Below are positions 54,165 to 63,036 of a stretch of 64,000 nucleotides of DNA, in pieces. Position 1 is the first letter of the stretch; each line of letters starts with the position of its first letter. The notes under the pieces are model-generated. The model was not told the origin of the DNA. It made no database searches and saw nothing but the letters and a program-made list of their open reading frames with translations. Both the position numbers and the translations under genes were made by a program. The DNA is taken from the NCBI RefSeq assembly GCF_003003255.1, contig NZ_PVTD01000002.1, positions 124,001-188,000 of the forward strand, in the 5' to 3' direction. This stretch comes from Aliiruegeria haliotis. Lineage in GTDB: Bacteria; Pseudomonadota; Alphaproteobacteria; Rhodobacterales; Rhodobacteraceae.

Positions 54165-54481
54165 TGCGTTTCCTCCTCAATGGCAGCTTTGAGAGAGGCG
54201 AGGCGGTCATCCCAGAAGGCATCGAAAACGGTGAGCCAGTCGAGAACGGGCGCCATGCCCAGTGGATTCAGTCGGTTGTATCGTTCGCGCCCTTCCGCGC
54301 GGGTCGTGATCAGCCCGCCGTCGGCGAGAACCGTCAGGTGTTTCTTGACCGCCGCCCGGGTCATGTCGAAATTCTCCGCCACCTGGGCGATGGTCATTTC
54401 CCTGTCTCGGAGCAACACGAGGATCTCCCGCCGCGTCGGATCGGACAATGCGCGAAACGCTGGTTGCGGGGCGAGGTTCAT
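54161..54481 (-). CDS. ArsR-family repressor
   Basis: A 106-residue winged-helix regulator. The DNA-binding core is FRALSDPTRREILVLLRDREMTIAQVAENFDMTRAAVKKHLTVLADGGLITTRAEGRERYNRL. No metal-binding cysteine pair is present, so it probably senses an organic ligand or its partner. The start ATG follows GGAAAGGCACC; the longer frame upstream crosses the operator region and is not used. Two identical palindromes directly upstream are its probable binding sites. Confidence 0.92.
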   Translation of the reverse strand: MNLAPQPAFRALSDPTRREILVLLRDREMTIAQVAENFDMTRAAVKKHLTVLADGGLITTRAEGRERYNRLNPLGMAPVLDWLTVFDAFWDDRLASLKAAIEEETQ

Positions 54482-54516
54482 GGTGCCTTTCCTTCCCGAA
54501 TTGACCGGCCGATTAC

Positions 54517-54558
54517 GATACCTATCGGTATCACTTTCATACGATACCAAATGGTATC
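54517..54558. promoter_or_regulatory. two ArsR-type operators (GATACC-n4-GGTATC)
   Basis: GATACCTATCGGTATC (54517-54532) and GATACCAAATGGTATC (54543-54558) are perfect 6-bp inverted repeats with four-base centres, 26 bp from centre to centre. They start 36 bases upstream of the repressor gene. Identical arms with differing centres are strong evidence for a dimer binding site; autoregulation is inferred. Confidence 0.8.
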
Positions 54559-54722
54559 TCGTCAAGTGTCGTTCCGACTCACCGATCTGCCCGGGCTTTC
54601 CCTGCGGGCGACCGCCAAATCCAACGGCTTTACTCCGCTTGATCGCTCTCCCACCCTTGGATCGGGAAGCCAAGCCGCCAACAGGCCTTGCCAAACGTTC
54701 ACGAATTGTTCACTCTGCCCGC

Positions 54723-55193
54723 ATGAACGATCCCCTGCCCTCTCCCACCGAGGCTATGATGCCCGGGCAACTGCTGGCGCGAGGCGTGTGCAGGCATTTG
54801 CCAAGTCATGGTTTCGTAACGGTCGAAGAGTTGGTGCCGACGCCCGGGTTGCGGGTGGATGTCATGGCGCTTGGCCGCAAGGGCGAGATTTGGGTCGTGG
54901 AATGCAAGTCCAGCCGCGTCGATTTCACATCCGACCACAAGTGGCAGGGATACCTGGAGTGGTGCGATCGTTTCTTCTGGGCTGTGGATGAGGACTTTCC
55001 GACAGAGTTGCTGCCGGAAGAGACAGGGTTGATCCTCGCCGACGCCTACGATGCAGAGATCGTGCGCATGGGCCCCGAGTCCAAGCTGGCCGGAGCCCGG
55101 CGCAAGGTCATGACGCAGAAGTTCGCACGCCATGCCGCGAGCCGGCTACAGACCTATCGCGACCCCGGCATTCGCGGCCTGATCGAGGGCTGA
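54723..55193 (+). CDS. mmcB: MmcB-family DNA repair protein
   Basis: A 156-residue PD-(D/E)XK fold protein. The core is LRVDVMALGRKGEIWVVECKSSRVDFTSDHKWQGYLEWCDRFFWAV with D, E-x-K in the expected order. In Caulobacter, MmcB is a conserved alphaproteobacterial SOS-independent DNA damage response gene related to translesion synthesis. The ATG used opens MNDPLPSPTEAMMPGQ. It is divergent from the ArsR operon. Confidence 0.9.
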   Translation: MNDPLPSPTEAMMPGQLLARGVCRHLPSHGFVTVEELVPTPGLRVDVMALGRKGEIWVVECKSSRVDFTSDHKWQGYLEWCDRFFWAVDEDFPTELLPEETGLILADAYDAEIVRMGPESKLAGARRKVMTQKFARHAASRLQTYRDPGIRGLIEG

Positions 55194-55385
55194 CTACTTC
55201 TTTTTCATTGCCTGGGCGCGCTCCGCCGCGCCGCGCAATTCCTCGGCAATCTCCAATGCCTCGTCGGGCTCGAAATCCAGCGGCAGGTCGACACCTTCCG
55301 CCTCGACGAAAATCCGGACCATTCCGAGCGACGTGGGGCCGATCTGAAGATTGGCGGCGATGTCGCTTTCCTTGTCGATCCCCAT
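55194..55385 (-). CDS. small conserved protein (DUF6324-like)
   Basis: A 63-residue acidic protein, ESDIAANLQIGPTSLGMVRIFVEAEG then LPLDFEPDEALEIAEELRGAAERAQAM, ending KKK. It resembles a small family conserved in Rhodobacteraceae; I think DUF6324, from memory. Function unknown. A GGAGGC precedes the start. Its stop codon directly abuts that of mmcB, so the genes are convergent without a gap. Confidence 0.8.
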   Translation of the reverse strand: MGIDKESDIAANLQIGPTSLGMVRIFVEAEGVDLPLDFEPDEALEIAEELRGAAERAQAMKKK

Positions 55386-55509
55386 GGGAGCCTCCTGTGA
55401 CGTGGTCTGCCCGCCCTAGCGTGGCCATCGGGCGGGAGCAAGGGGGCTTTCGGCCATTTACTTGACTGGATCAAGTATTTGATCGATGGTTTCGCCGAAG
55501 GAGACCCGG

Positions 55510-56430
55510 ATGGACCAGATCGACCGCATCCGTGCATTCAACCGCCGTTACACGCGCGCGTTGGGGCTGCTCAATCGCAGCTATCTGGACTCCGGACTGA
55601 CGTTGACGGACGTGCGCGTGCTGCATGACATCGGCCTGGGCGATGGCGCCGTCACGGCCCGGGACCTGTGCAAGGGACTTGGTCTGGACGAGGGCTATGT
55701 GAGCCGGATCCTGACCCGGTTCGAAAAAGACGATTGGATCGAACGCCTGGCGGACCTTGCGGATGCGCGCCGCCGTCTGCTCCGGTTGACCCAGGCAGGA
55801 CGTGCGCGGCTTGCGCCACTGGAGGCAGCATCCCGGCGGGGTGTCGCGGCGCAGATCGCCCATCTGGAACCAGAGGACCTGGAGGCAACGCTCGACGCCC
55901 TAGATGTGGTCGCCGACGCCCTCGCACCAGAGCCGCCCCCTGCCCGGCCGGATTGCAGGCTTCGAACACTCCGGCCCGGCGATGCGGGCTGGATCATCCA
56001 GCGGCACGGCGAGTATTACGCCGAAGCGGAGGGGTTCGATTCCAGTTTCGAAGCCCTCGTGGCTCGGATTCTGTCGGAATTCGTCGCCAGTCACGACCCC
56101 GCCGAAGAGCGCGGCTGGATCGCGGAAACACCATGGGGGCGTCGCCTCGGCTGCATATTCTGTGTCCGGGACGATGCCGAAACCGCCCGGCTCCGCCTGT
56201 TTTTCCTGGAACCGGATGCCCGCGGACAGAAGCTCGGCCTGCGGCTGCTGCACGCCTGCATGGAGTTCGCCCGCGGTGTCGGGTACAGACGAATGGTCCT
56301 TTGGACACACAAGAGCCACGAGGCCGCCTGCGCGCTTTATGCCGCCAATGGATTTTCCTGCACGCGCGAAACCCCGGTCCACCACTTCGGCCATGACCTG
56401 GTGGAGCAAAATTGGGAAATCGAGCTTTGA
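55510..56430 (+). CDS. MarR-GNAT fusion regulator/acetyltransferase
   Basis: A 306-residue fusion. Residues 1-145 form a MarR winged helix (ARDLCKGLGLDEGYVSRILTRFEKDDWIERLADLADARRRLLRLTQAG). Residues 150-306 are a GNAT acetyltransferase, with LRLFFLEPDARGQKLGLRLLHACMEFARGVGYRRMVLWTHKSHEAACALYAANGF as acetyl-CoA region. Such fusions occur in many bacteria; the DNA target and acetyl acceptor are unknown. The start ATG at MDQIDRIRAFNRR is preceded by GAAGGAGA, eight codons into the longest frame. Confidence 0.9.
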   Translation: MDQIDRIRAFNRRYTRALGLLNRSYLDSGLTLTDVRVLHDIGLGDGAVTARDLCKGLGLDEGYVSRILTRFEKDDWIERLADLADARRRLLRLTQAGRARLAPLEAASRRGVAAQIAHLEPEDLEATLDALDVVADALAPEPPPARPDCRLRTLRPGDAGWIIQRHGEYYAEAEGFDSSFEALVARILSEFVASHDPAEERGWIAETPWGRRLGCIFCVRDDAETARLRLFFLEPDARGQKLGLRLLHACMEFARGVGYRRMVLWTHKSHEAACALYAANGFSCTRETPVHHFGHDLVEQNWEIEL

Positions 56431-56484
56431 GACCGAAACGGGGACTTGCACCCGGCATCGGCTCGCGATAAATGAGCGCCCTGT

Positions 56485-56561
56485 GCCGCCTTAGCTCAGT
56501 TGGTTAGAGCGCTGGATTGTGGATCCAGAGGTCCCCTGTTCAAGCCAGGGAGGCGGTACCA
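56485..56561 (+). tRNA. tRNA-His (GTG)
   Basis: The acceptor GCCGCCT pairs with AGGCGGT (G-T at the first pair). The anticodon arm is CTGGA-TTGTGGA-TCCAG with anticodon GTG, and the T arm is CCCTG-TTCAAGC-CAGGG. CCA is encoded. The base before position 1 is T and the discriminator is A, so no G-1:C73 pair exists, a known feature of many alphaproteobacterial tRNA-His. Confidence 0.95.
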
Positions 56562-56838
56562 GAAAACCACCAATCCAAATCAATTGAGTATGCTCCAGAA
56601 GGCTATGCCGGTGAGCGATCTGGCCCGAAGACCCGACCGATCGCAGATCACCTGCGTCCGGCCTTCAGCGGGCGTTGGATCGTCGGCTCGGCCCGCATGA
56701 CTTCAGTGGCATCGACACCATCGACAACGCCCGGCACCTTGGCGTGCTCGAGAACCCGGCAGTTCGGGGGCCGAGCTATCGATGGGATAGAGCACCCGCT
56801 TGGGCGCAGTAGTGTCTAAATGACATCATTAAGCACGA

Positions 56839-57867
56839 TCACTCGACAGGCTCGACACGAACCTCCGCATTGATGCGCTGGACATAAGCGGAGATCGCCT
56901 CGGCACTTTCCGGTTGGTAGAGGCGAATAACCTGGGTCCAGCCGGGTTGCACATCGATGTTGTTCGGCTGGCCCGGGCAATTGTAGCGGAAGGTGATCGA
57001 GTCGTCCTCGTTGGCCTCGGCCGCGCGATCGTTCAGAGCGAAGTTCTCTTCTACGATCCAGCTCTCGGCGCTGTAGGTTGTAACCGAAAAGAAGGCGCCT
57101 TCGTCGTATTTCAGGGGTGGTCGGGGCAATGTCATTGCCGAACAGGCGCCCTCTGCGGACGCGCCTTCCGGCACGATGGTCGAGATGTAGACGGCGTCCT
57201 TGTAGGGCAACCCGCCCCAGCCCTTGGCAGTGGCAATCAGGAACATCTCGGGATCCACGTCTTCTGGGCGACCGAAAAACAACTCCGGTTTGTCGGCCTC
57301 CCCGGCACGCGCCACCAAAGACGCACGCACGGCATCCAGGCTCTCGCTGTCGAACCCCTTTGGGATGTAGGGCTCGGCGGAGCTTGCCTCGATCACAAAG
57401 CCGTCCTGGTGGGCGTGGGCGGCGGCAACTCCCGCATCGTCGGTCGATTTCAGCCCGGTTCGCATGTTGAGAAAAACGTAGCGCCCAGTGGTCAGGTCGT
57501 CCGGCGTCAGCGTGACGCTTTCGCCGGCATAGAGCACGTGCAGCGTATAGTGCGCCTCGTCGATGATCTGGATCATCGTGAGGTAGTCCCAATCGGGATT
57601 GGTGATCGTCACCCCACCTTCGGTGTCGACCACCGCATGGCTATAGAGCACATCCTTGTTCTCCGTGATGACGAACTGATTGTCTGGGCCAGAGGGGTCC
57701 CGCGCATGGCGGATCGTGTTGACTGCGTGTTCGGCCGAATGCTCGGTCATGTAGCGGTCGGTTTCGGCGATGGTGAAGTTCTCAAGCGTCACCTCAGTGC
57801 CGTCTGCGCTGGCAGGACCAACAAGGAAGGCGGCTGCGATGGCTGTTGCTACAAGTCGGGATTTCAT
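56839..57867 (-). CDS. DUF1254/DUF1214-family exported protein
   Basis: A 342-residue protein with signal peptide MKSRLVATAIAAAFLVGPASA. The mature part has NKDVLYSHAVVDTEGGVTITNPD, DAVYISTIVPEGASAEGACSAMTLPRPPLKYDEGAFFSVTTYSAESWIV and the C-terminal NCPGQPNNIDVQPGWTQVIRLYQP, all of the DUF1254/1214 type. Function unknown; relatives are envelope proteins. The start overlaps the stop of the upstream paralogue by four bases, so they are translated together. Confidence 0.88.
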   Translation of the reverse strand: MKSRLVATAIAAAFLVGPASADGTEVTLENFTIAETDRYMTEHSAEHAVNTIRHARDPSGPDNQFVITENKDVLYSHAVVDTEGGVTITNPDWDYLTMIQIIDEAHYTLHVLYAGESVTLTPDDLTTGRYVFLNMRTGLKSTDDAGVAAAHAHQDGFVIEASSAEPYIPKGFDSESLDAVRASLVARAGEADKPELFFGRPEDVDPEMFLIATAKGWGGLPYKDAVYISTIVPEGASAEGACSAMTLPRPPLKYDEGAFFSVTTYSAESWIVEENFALNDRAAEANEDDSITFRYNCPGQPNNIDVQPGWTQVIRLYQPESAEAISAYVQRINAEVRVEPVE

Positions 57868-58871
57868 CGGGAGACCTCTTCAACCTCGGGCAGTGTGTAG
57901 CTCCGCTCCAACACCGCCTGTCCGGGGCGGTAGATGCGCATCAGGAAGTTCCAGCCGTCGGTGATATCAACCCGGTTTGGCTGTTCGCCGCACAGCGCTT
58001 CGGACCCGTAGTGGACCGAGAAGGTGCCATCGTCGTTCAATGTCACGTTGCGGTCGTTGACGATGTTGTTGTCACTCTCCATGAACCCGTCGGCGCCATA
58101 GACCGTGATCGACCAGAATGCATCGTTCGGCGGGACGTCGTAGGTGGCCGTGTAGCACGCCTCCGCGGACGCGGGGCCGGTGTAGTTGATGTAAACGGCA
58201 TCTTTTTCCGGAAAGAGCCCCCAGGCCCCGGCCACCGCGAGATGCCGCGTTTCCTCATTGACCTCACCGCGCGGCCCCATCCAGTCCGGTTCGTATTGGG
58301 CAAACTTCTGGAATTCTTTTTCGTACTCCGCGCGCAGGGCAAGCATGCTGTCCACGTCCCAGTTGGGTTCGGAGAACAGGTCGTGACTCGATGCATCGAT
58401 CCTGAATCTGTTCTGCATCTCGTTGACCAGTGCCACGTCCTCCGGGTCGTCCGGGTCCATGATCTGTATGCGCATGATCAGTGACACGTACTTCGTATCG
58501 CCGGGAATGTCGTACGTGCCCGGCTCGTAGAACACGACCGGCGCGTAGTGGTCGTTGTCGATGACGAGGATAGAGAAGTAGCGGTCGTCGGGAAACTCCG
58601 GGATCGTGACTGTTGCTCCGCCCTCGGTGTCGACAACAGCGCCCGCATAGAGCGTATCGCGGTTCATTCGCACCACCGCCTGCGCATCAAGCGGAGTCGG
58701 TTTGCGAATATAGTAGAAGCGATTGACGTCGCTGCCCGCATTCAGCTGGAACTGCGCAAACGACATGTCTACCTCGGCACGGATGTAAGTATCCGGCGCG
58801 ACCGCATCTTGTGCCAGGATCGGCGTTGCGGCGACGGCCACAAGGCCGGCCACTCCAGAAAAAAGCTTCAT
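57864..58871 (-). CDS. DUF1254/DUF1214-family exported protein, first of pair
   Basis: A 335-residue paralogue of the next gene, with signal peptide MKLFSGVAGLVAVAATPILA. Shared blocks are MNRDTLYAGAVVDTEGGATVTIPE, AVYINYTGPASAEACYTATYDVPPNDAFWSITVYGADGFM and ITDGWNFLMRIYRPG. Sharing of the VDTEGG and FWS(I/V)T.Y segments shows a duplication. The start is the ATG preceded by AGGAGG. A Crp/Fnr-type regulator gene begins 160 bases away on the other strand and may control the pair. Confidence 0.88.
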   Translation of the reverse strand: MKLFSGVAGLVAVAATPILAQDAVAPDTYIRAEVDMSFAQFQLNAGSDVNRFYYIRKPTPLDAQAVVRMNRDTLYAGAVVDTEGGATVTIPEFPDDRYFSILVIDNDHYAPVVFYEPGTYDIPGDTKYVSLIMRIQIMDPDDPEDVALVNEMQNRFRIDASSHDLFSEPNWDVDSMLALRAEYEKEFQKFAQYEPDWMGPRGEVNEETRHLAVAGAWGLFPEKDAVYINYTGPASAEACYTATYDVPPNDAFWSITVYGADGFMESDNNIVNDRNVTLNDDGTFSVHYGSEALCGEQPNRVDITDGWNFLMRIYRPGQAVLERSYTLPEVEEVSR

Positions 58872-59030
58872 CAATCCCTCCTGTTCAACCGTCTCGGTAC
58901 GGATGCCCATGAGAATTGTAGTTGGGCATCTCCATCCGGCAATGACCAAGGCTAGCAGACTCCACGACACACGATTGACAACCAGTGGTCAAATGCGTCC
59001 GATTCCCACATTTCTTAGACGGAGGTTGAC

Positions 59031-59732
59031 GTGGACAGCGATGCAGGCATGGAGACCCTCTCCACCCGCGGATGGCTTGCCGGTACAGACCCGGAATTCC
59101 GGTCGAGCCTGCTTGCCGAGGCGGAGTGGCGACGGTTCGCAACCGGAGATCAACTGACCCTTGCAGGCGATGAAGGCGGCGACCTGATCGGTCTTGCCGA
59201 CGGATTCGTCGCGTTCCACGTGTCCTTTGGTCAGCCGGCCTCTCCTATCCTGCATATTGCGCCTTCCGTCTTCTGGATGGGCTACCGCCCGATCGTGTCT
59301 GAACAGGCGCGGATCGCCACAGCCCTGGCGCGATCACCGGTCGCCTGCGCCAGGATTCCGCGCCACCGGGTACTTGCCCTGCTGGATGAACGACCGGAGT
59401 GGTGGCGCCATCTCGTTACCCTGTCACTCGAATACGGCGACACCGCTGCACTTGCCGGTGCCGACCTTTTGATCGCCGATTCAGAGGCGCGCCTGATCGC
59501 CGTTCTCTTGCGATTCGCTGGCCTGCGCGGTCGCGGCGCGTGCGATGACAGATCGGGTGCGGTGCCAGTCACGCAGCAGGACCTCGCGGGCGCCGCCAAC
59601 CTCTCGCGCAACTGGGCCGGAACTATCCTGCGGCGGTTGGCGCGCCTCGGGTACGTGACGACAAGCTACAACGGCATTGCCGTGAACGACCCAAAGGCCC
59701 TGAACGCCATATTGGAGGACGCTTGCGCCTAG
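59031..59732 (+). CDS. Crp/Fnr-family transcription regulator
   Basis: A 233-residue regulator starting at GTG behind GGAGG. Residues 20-130 are a degenerate cyclic-nucleotide-type beta barrel (FATGDQLTLAGDEGGDLIGLADGFVAFHV), and residues 165-225 a winged helix: VPVTQQDLAGAANLSRNWAGTILRRLARLGYVTTSYNGIAV. No Fnr-type cysteine cluster is present, so it does not sense oxygen by Fe-S. It is divergent from the DUF1254 pair, which is a plausible target. Confidence 0.9.
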   Translation: MDSDAGMETLSTRGWLAGTDPEFRSSLLAEAEWRRFATGDQLTLAGDEGGDLIGLADGFVAFHVSFGQPASPILHIAPSVFWMGYRPIVSEQARIATALARSPVACARIPRHRVLALLDERPEWWRHLVTLSLEYGDTAALAGADLLIADSEARLIAVLLRFAGLRGRGACDDRSGAVPVTQQDLAGAANLSRNWAGTILRRLARLGYVTTSYNGIAVNDPKALNAILEDACA

Positions 59733-60030
59733 CGAGCGGTTTTGTGCAAGCAGCCTGCACCCTTGGCAGGCGCGTCTAAATCCGATCCGCGAAGGTGGCG
59801 ACTTTCCAACCGCCGCAGGGACCAGGACCTTCGAAGTGTCAATTGCACTCTCATGGTCGTCATCGGGTTGGCTGAGATGCTGCTGGGCATTGATTTTGGC
59901 AATCTGTGCCGGTCGCACGAGAGCATTGCCCATGTACCATCTGATCCGAGGCCACTGGCGACGAGATCCAACGTACTGCTTGTGTCGGTCGCACGGAACC
60001 GAACATTCCCGTTCCCGAGCGCCCCCAGGC
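59733..60030. other. intergenic region between convergent genes
   Basis: About 300 bases; no gene, terminator or repeat is recognised. Confidence 0.3.
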
Positions 60031-61575
60031 TCAGCTGGCCGGTGTGTCGATTGCCGCTTCCATGTCGAGAACCCTGGCCAGTTGGAACAACCGGGTTCTT
60101 ACGGTGTCACTGTCAGGCACTTGCGAAGACCGAGATATCCCGAGCCTAACCGCATCAGACTCGATCCTGAGACTGGAGTGCCCGAGGATATCAGGTACGC
60201 TGGCGGAGAACCGGTGGCCAAGCAGCAACGCCCGGCCAAGGACCTCGGCCTTTCGCATTGCCGTCGGTGACAGGATTTCGGTGGCCCGGGTATCCAGCTT
60301 GGCTGGCTTTCCGCCGTATCGCGACATGATGGCGGTCGCCAGGAATGCCCGTTCCGGGTGTGAGATCCCGATAAACGGGAATTGCAGGATCCGCATGAAG
60401 CTCTCTGCTGCACGGATCTTCTGGTGATCGCGCCACGCGATATCGGTGAGCGCACAAACCGCAAGGCGCAGACGACGGTCACTTTGCGTCTCACCCGGAA
60501 AGAGGTCTTCCGTCCATTGCCCCAGCGCCTCCGAGAATTGCGGCACGCGCGCGTCTCTCAGGCCGATTGCAAGTGCCCCCTCGATCAATGGATCGCGATA
60601 TCGTTCGGCCTCGCCCAGTTGCGCATAGAGCCACCCCTCCCGCAGCCCGAGCGCCGAGAACACGACACGCTCCGGCTCCAGCTTGCGCAGAAGACGCCAC
60701 ATCACCAATGCAGAGGCGGACAATGTATCGACCCTCCTGCCCGGCACATCGGGCAACTCCGCCACCTCCTCCGGCGACATGCGGGCAACAGATTTCGCAA
60801 GTTCGAGGATCTCTTCCGCAGGCAGTTCATACCCGTGGACGACACCGATCGGCCAATCCGTCATGGCCATATGGATCCGTGCGAGCGCCCGCCACCCACC
60901 GCCAACAGCATAGAACACGGGTTCCGTCAAAAGGGGCGGAAGACCGGCGTCGAGAATCTCGTCGACCTGCTTCTTCGACGCCTTTTGGCCCTGCTCCAGC
61001 ATGGCACGAACCGGGAGCGCCCCGAGGGGCATACTGACCTTACGTTCGCCCACATGATCGCCGAGGACTTCCGCAATTTCGAGACTGCCGCCGCCAATGT
61101 CGCCAACGAGCCCACGCGGTTGGAAGAAACCGGAGATGACACCGAGCGCGGCATGTGTCGCCTCCTCGGCCCCCGACAGCAGCCGAGGCCTGAACCCGGT
61201 CTCTGCCTCAATCCTTGCGAGCAAATCGCTGCCATTCGTGGCCCGGCGCATGGCTTCGGTGGCAATGACATCCACCCGACCGACACCCATGGCATCGGAA
61301 ATAGCCTTGAATCGGCCCAAGGCCGCCAATGCCCTATCCATCGCAACTTTGGTGAAGGCCCCATCCGCGTCCAGACCCTCCCCCAAGGCCACGAGCGACT
61401 TTTCGTTGAACCTCGGAAACGGAGCCCTGGACAGATCGTCATAGACCACAAGCCGCATCGAGTTGGATCCGACATCGATGACACCATAGTGGCTGGGTTC
61501 ATGCCCCAGGACCCGGGCGGTCTCGATGTGTATCGTCCTTGGATCGAAATCGGCTCCTGGGCTTCCGATGGGCAT
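60031..61575 (-). CDS. Ppx/GppA exopolyphosphatase-family protein
   Basis: A 514-residue phosphatase that cleaves polyphosphate and/or pppGpp. The ASKHA core shows YGVIDVGSNSMRLVVYDD (phosphate 1), ATEAMRRATNG, LSGAEEATHAALG and VGDIGGGSLEIAEV (phosphate 2), followed by the helical C-domain with ALGLREGWLYAQL. The N-terminus has a 25-residue lead. GGGGAGG lies upstream of the start. The choice between Ppx and GppA cannot be made by sequence alone. An 8-bp minisatellite lies behind its 5' end. Confidence 0.93.
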   Translation of the reverse strand: MPIGSPGADFDPRTIHIETARVLGHEPSHYGVIDVGSNSMRLVVYDDLSRAPFPRFNEKSLVALGEGLDADGAFTKVAMDRALAALGRFKAISDAMGVGRVDVIATEAMRRATNGSDLLARIEAETGFRPRLLSGAEEATHAALGVISGFFQPRGLVGDIGGGSLEIAEVLGDHVGERKVSMPLGALPVRAMLEQGQKASKKQVDEILDAGLPPLLTEPVFYAVGGGWRALARIHMAMTDWPIGVVHGYELPAEEILELAKSVARMSPEEVAELPDVPGRRVDTLSASALVMWRLLRKLEPERVVFSALGLREGWLYAQLGEAERYRDPLIEGALAIGLRDARVPQFSEALGQWTEDLFPGETQSDRRLRLAVCALTDIAWRDHQKIRAAESFMRILQFPFIGISHPERAFLATAIMSRYGGKPAKLDTRATEILSPTAMRKAEVLGRALLLGHRFSASVPDILGHSSLRIESDAVRLGISRSSQVPDSDTVRTRLFQLARVLDMEAAIDTPAS

Positions 61576-61729
61576 GTGACACGACCTCCCCGACCTGAGA
61601 AGCCCAGCCTATCACGCAAGTACGCTTTCCGCGAAAACCTTTGGCAGGAGGGGGGGTCCAACCGGTGAACTGAAACTGGCACGCTCAGCGCCCCTCATCG
61701 GGCATCGCTCCTGGTGCCCCCGGACGCGC

Positions 61730-61817
61730 GACGCCGCGACACCGCGACACCGCGACACCGCGACACCGCGACACCGCGACACCGCGACACCGCGACACCG
61801 CGACACCGCGACACCGG
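61730..61817. repeat. 8-bp tandem repeat (CGACACCG), ten perfect copies
   Basis: CGACACCG occurs ten times in a row without error at 61738-61817, after one copy with a single change (CGACGCCG) at 61730-61737. It is not in a gene. The period is not a multiple of three, so copy number change could not keep a reading frame. It is the only such array in the window. Confidence 0.95.
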
Positions 61818-62141
61818 CAATACGCCTTTGATCCCCAGTCACAAGCTGATGTCAGACCAAGGGAGACCACCAGAAAGAGTGGAAATCGAAAGCTATTCAG
61901 CCGGCCGCCTCGCACCTGCCACGGGGTCACCATCTGAAAGGACGGCGTGGTGGCTGAGCAACTGTGTTCGCCTTCGTGGGACGCCCACCCAGAAAGGCGA
62001 CGGGAGCGCGCCGCAGACCCGCTCGGTCTGACTGTAGAGCCGTGGCTGACGGCGCGAGAGGCGGTTTCCTGAACCCGGCGACGATGAGACCCCCACACAC
62101 ATTTCAGGTGAGGCTTTGATCGACACGACCGCCTACTAGTT
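61818..62141. other. gene-free stretch beside the minisatellite
   Basis: About 320 bases between the array and the end of the lipoprotein gene. No supported gene. The region lies between the ends of two leftward units. Confidence 0.3.
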
Positions 62142-62528
62142 CTACCAAGTGGTGCAGTTGGTGTGGAGCGCGTTTCCTGAACCCGTGGTAGTACAATTGG
62201 TTCTTTCCGGGAACTTGACCTCGCCGGGCTGGTTCATCTCCTGAATGTCACGACCTGCGTCTGAGAATGCTTGCGACATGGTCTTCCGAGCATCGGATGC
62301 GCTGCCGTCTATTGACTGCATCACGCACATTCGCATGTCCGGCGAACCAGGCTGGAAACCGTAAGCCGAGCACTTCCTTGTGAAGTAGGCAACCTTGTTC
62401 TCCATCGACGTTGTTTGGTGCCAAGCGGGGCTTTCCACTACGCCCATGGACGTTGTTCCATCGGCATTGGTTGTACAGGCTGCGGCCAAGACAACGCCTC
62501 AAAGTGCCAAGATGATCTTCGCTTTCAT
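62142..62528 (-). pseudogene. small lipoprotein gene with in-frame TGA in the signal peptide
   Basis: The frame from an ATG at 62528, behind GGAGA, reads MKAKIILAL, then TGA (62499-62501), then GVVLAAACTTNADG with a lipobox (L-A-A-A-C), and stays open to 62142. With the stop ignored it is a typical lipoprotein of 129 codons, rich in Cys, Thr and Asn at the C-terminus (ERTNCTTTGSGNALHTNCTTW). The mutation removes the leader. The gene is therefore probably dead, unless a TTG start at 62489 or read-through is used. A sequencing error is possible. Confidence 0.65.
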
Positions 62529-62812
62529 CACTGTCTCCAGTTGGTTCGAAACGGACCGGACCAAGGGTCGCCTGACCTAGGGTCACTTGTCGCTCGATGC
62601 CAAACTGTCGAGACACGTGGTTTTTTCCAATCACGTAGTTCCGCTATGGCTGCCTGCGCGGCTGTGGAAAGCTACCAACACTGCGGAGGCCAAGGCGTTC
62701 AGGTAGGAGATCGGCAAGATGATCATTAACGCGAGGGACGAGGACCAATTGGCCCCTCTGGCGGATCGGTGCCAGACAAGCCATTGAACGGATTACCATT
62801 TCAAGAACTTGA
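62529..62812. other. spacer between the lipoprotein gene and tRNA-Leu
   Basis: About 280 bases with no gene recognised. The promoter of the lipoprotein gene would lie in its left part. Confidence 0.3.
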
Positions 62813-62899
62813 TGGTGCGGTCGAGAAGACTCGAACTTCCACGGGAGTTACCCCACAGCGACCTCAACGCTGCGCGTCTACCAATTCCGCCACGACCGC
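62813..62899 (-). tRNA. tRNA-Leu (GAG)
   Basis: On the minus strand, acceptor GCGGTCG pairs with CGACCGC, discriminator A, and CCA is encoded. The anticodon arm is CAGCG-TTGAGGT-CGCTG with anticodon GAG. A long variable arm (GTGGGGTAACTCCCGT) makes it class II, as expected for leucine. Confidence 0.95.
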
Positions 62900-63036
62900 A
62901 CGTGATCAGGTAGGCTCGGCGTATTTAGCGAAGCCTCCCGGGGAAGAAAAGCGGTTTTTTCACTTTTCCGCATTTGCGCCGCGACGAAGGTCGGCCTATC
63001 TGTGCCGGAGCCTTCAGACACTGGCAGGAGCGTTGC

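Noticed and set aside
61730-61817. CRISPR array
   Set aside because: The units are 8 bp with no spacers; it is a simple tandem repeat.
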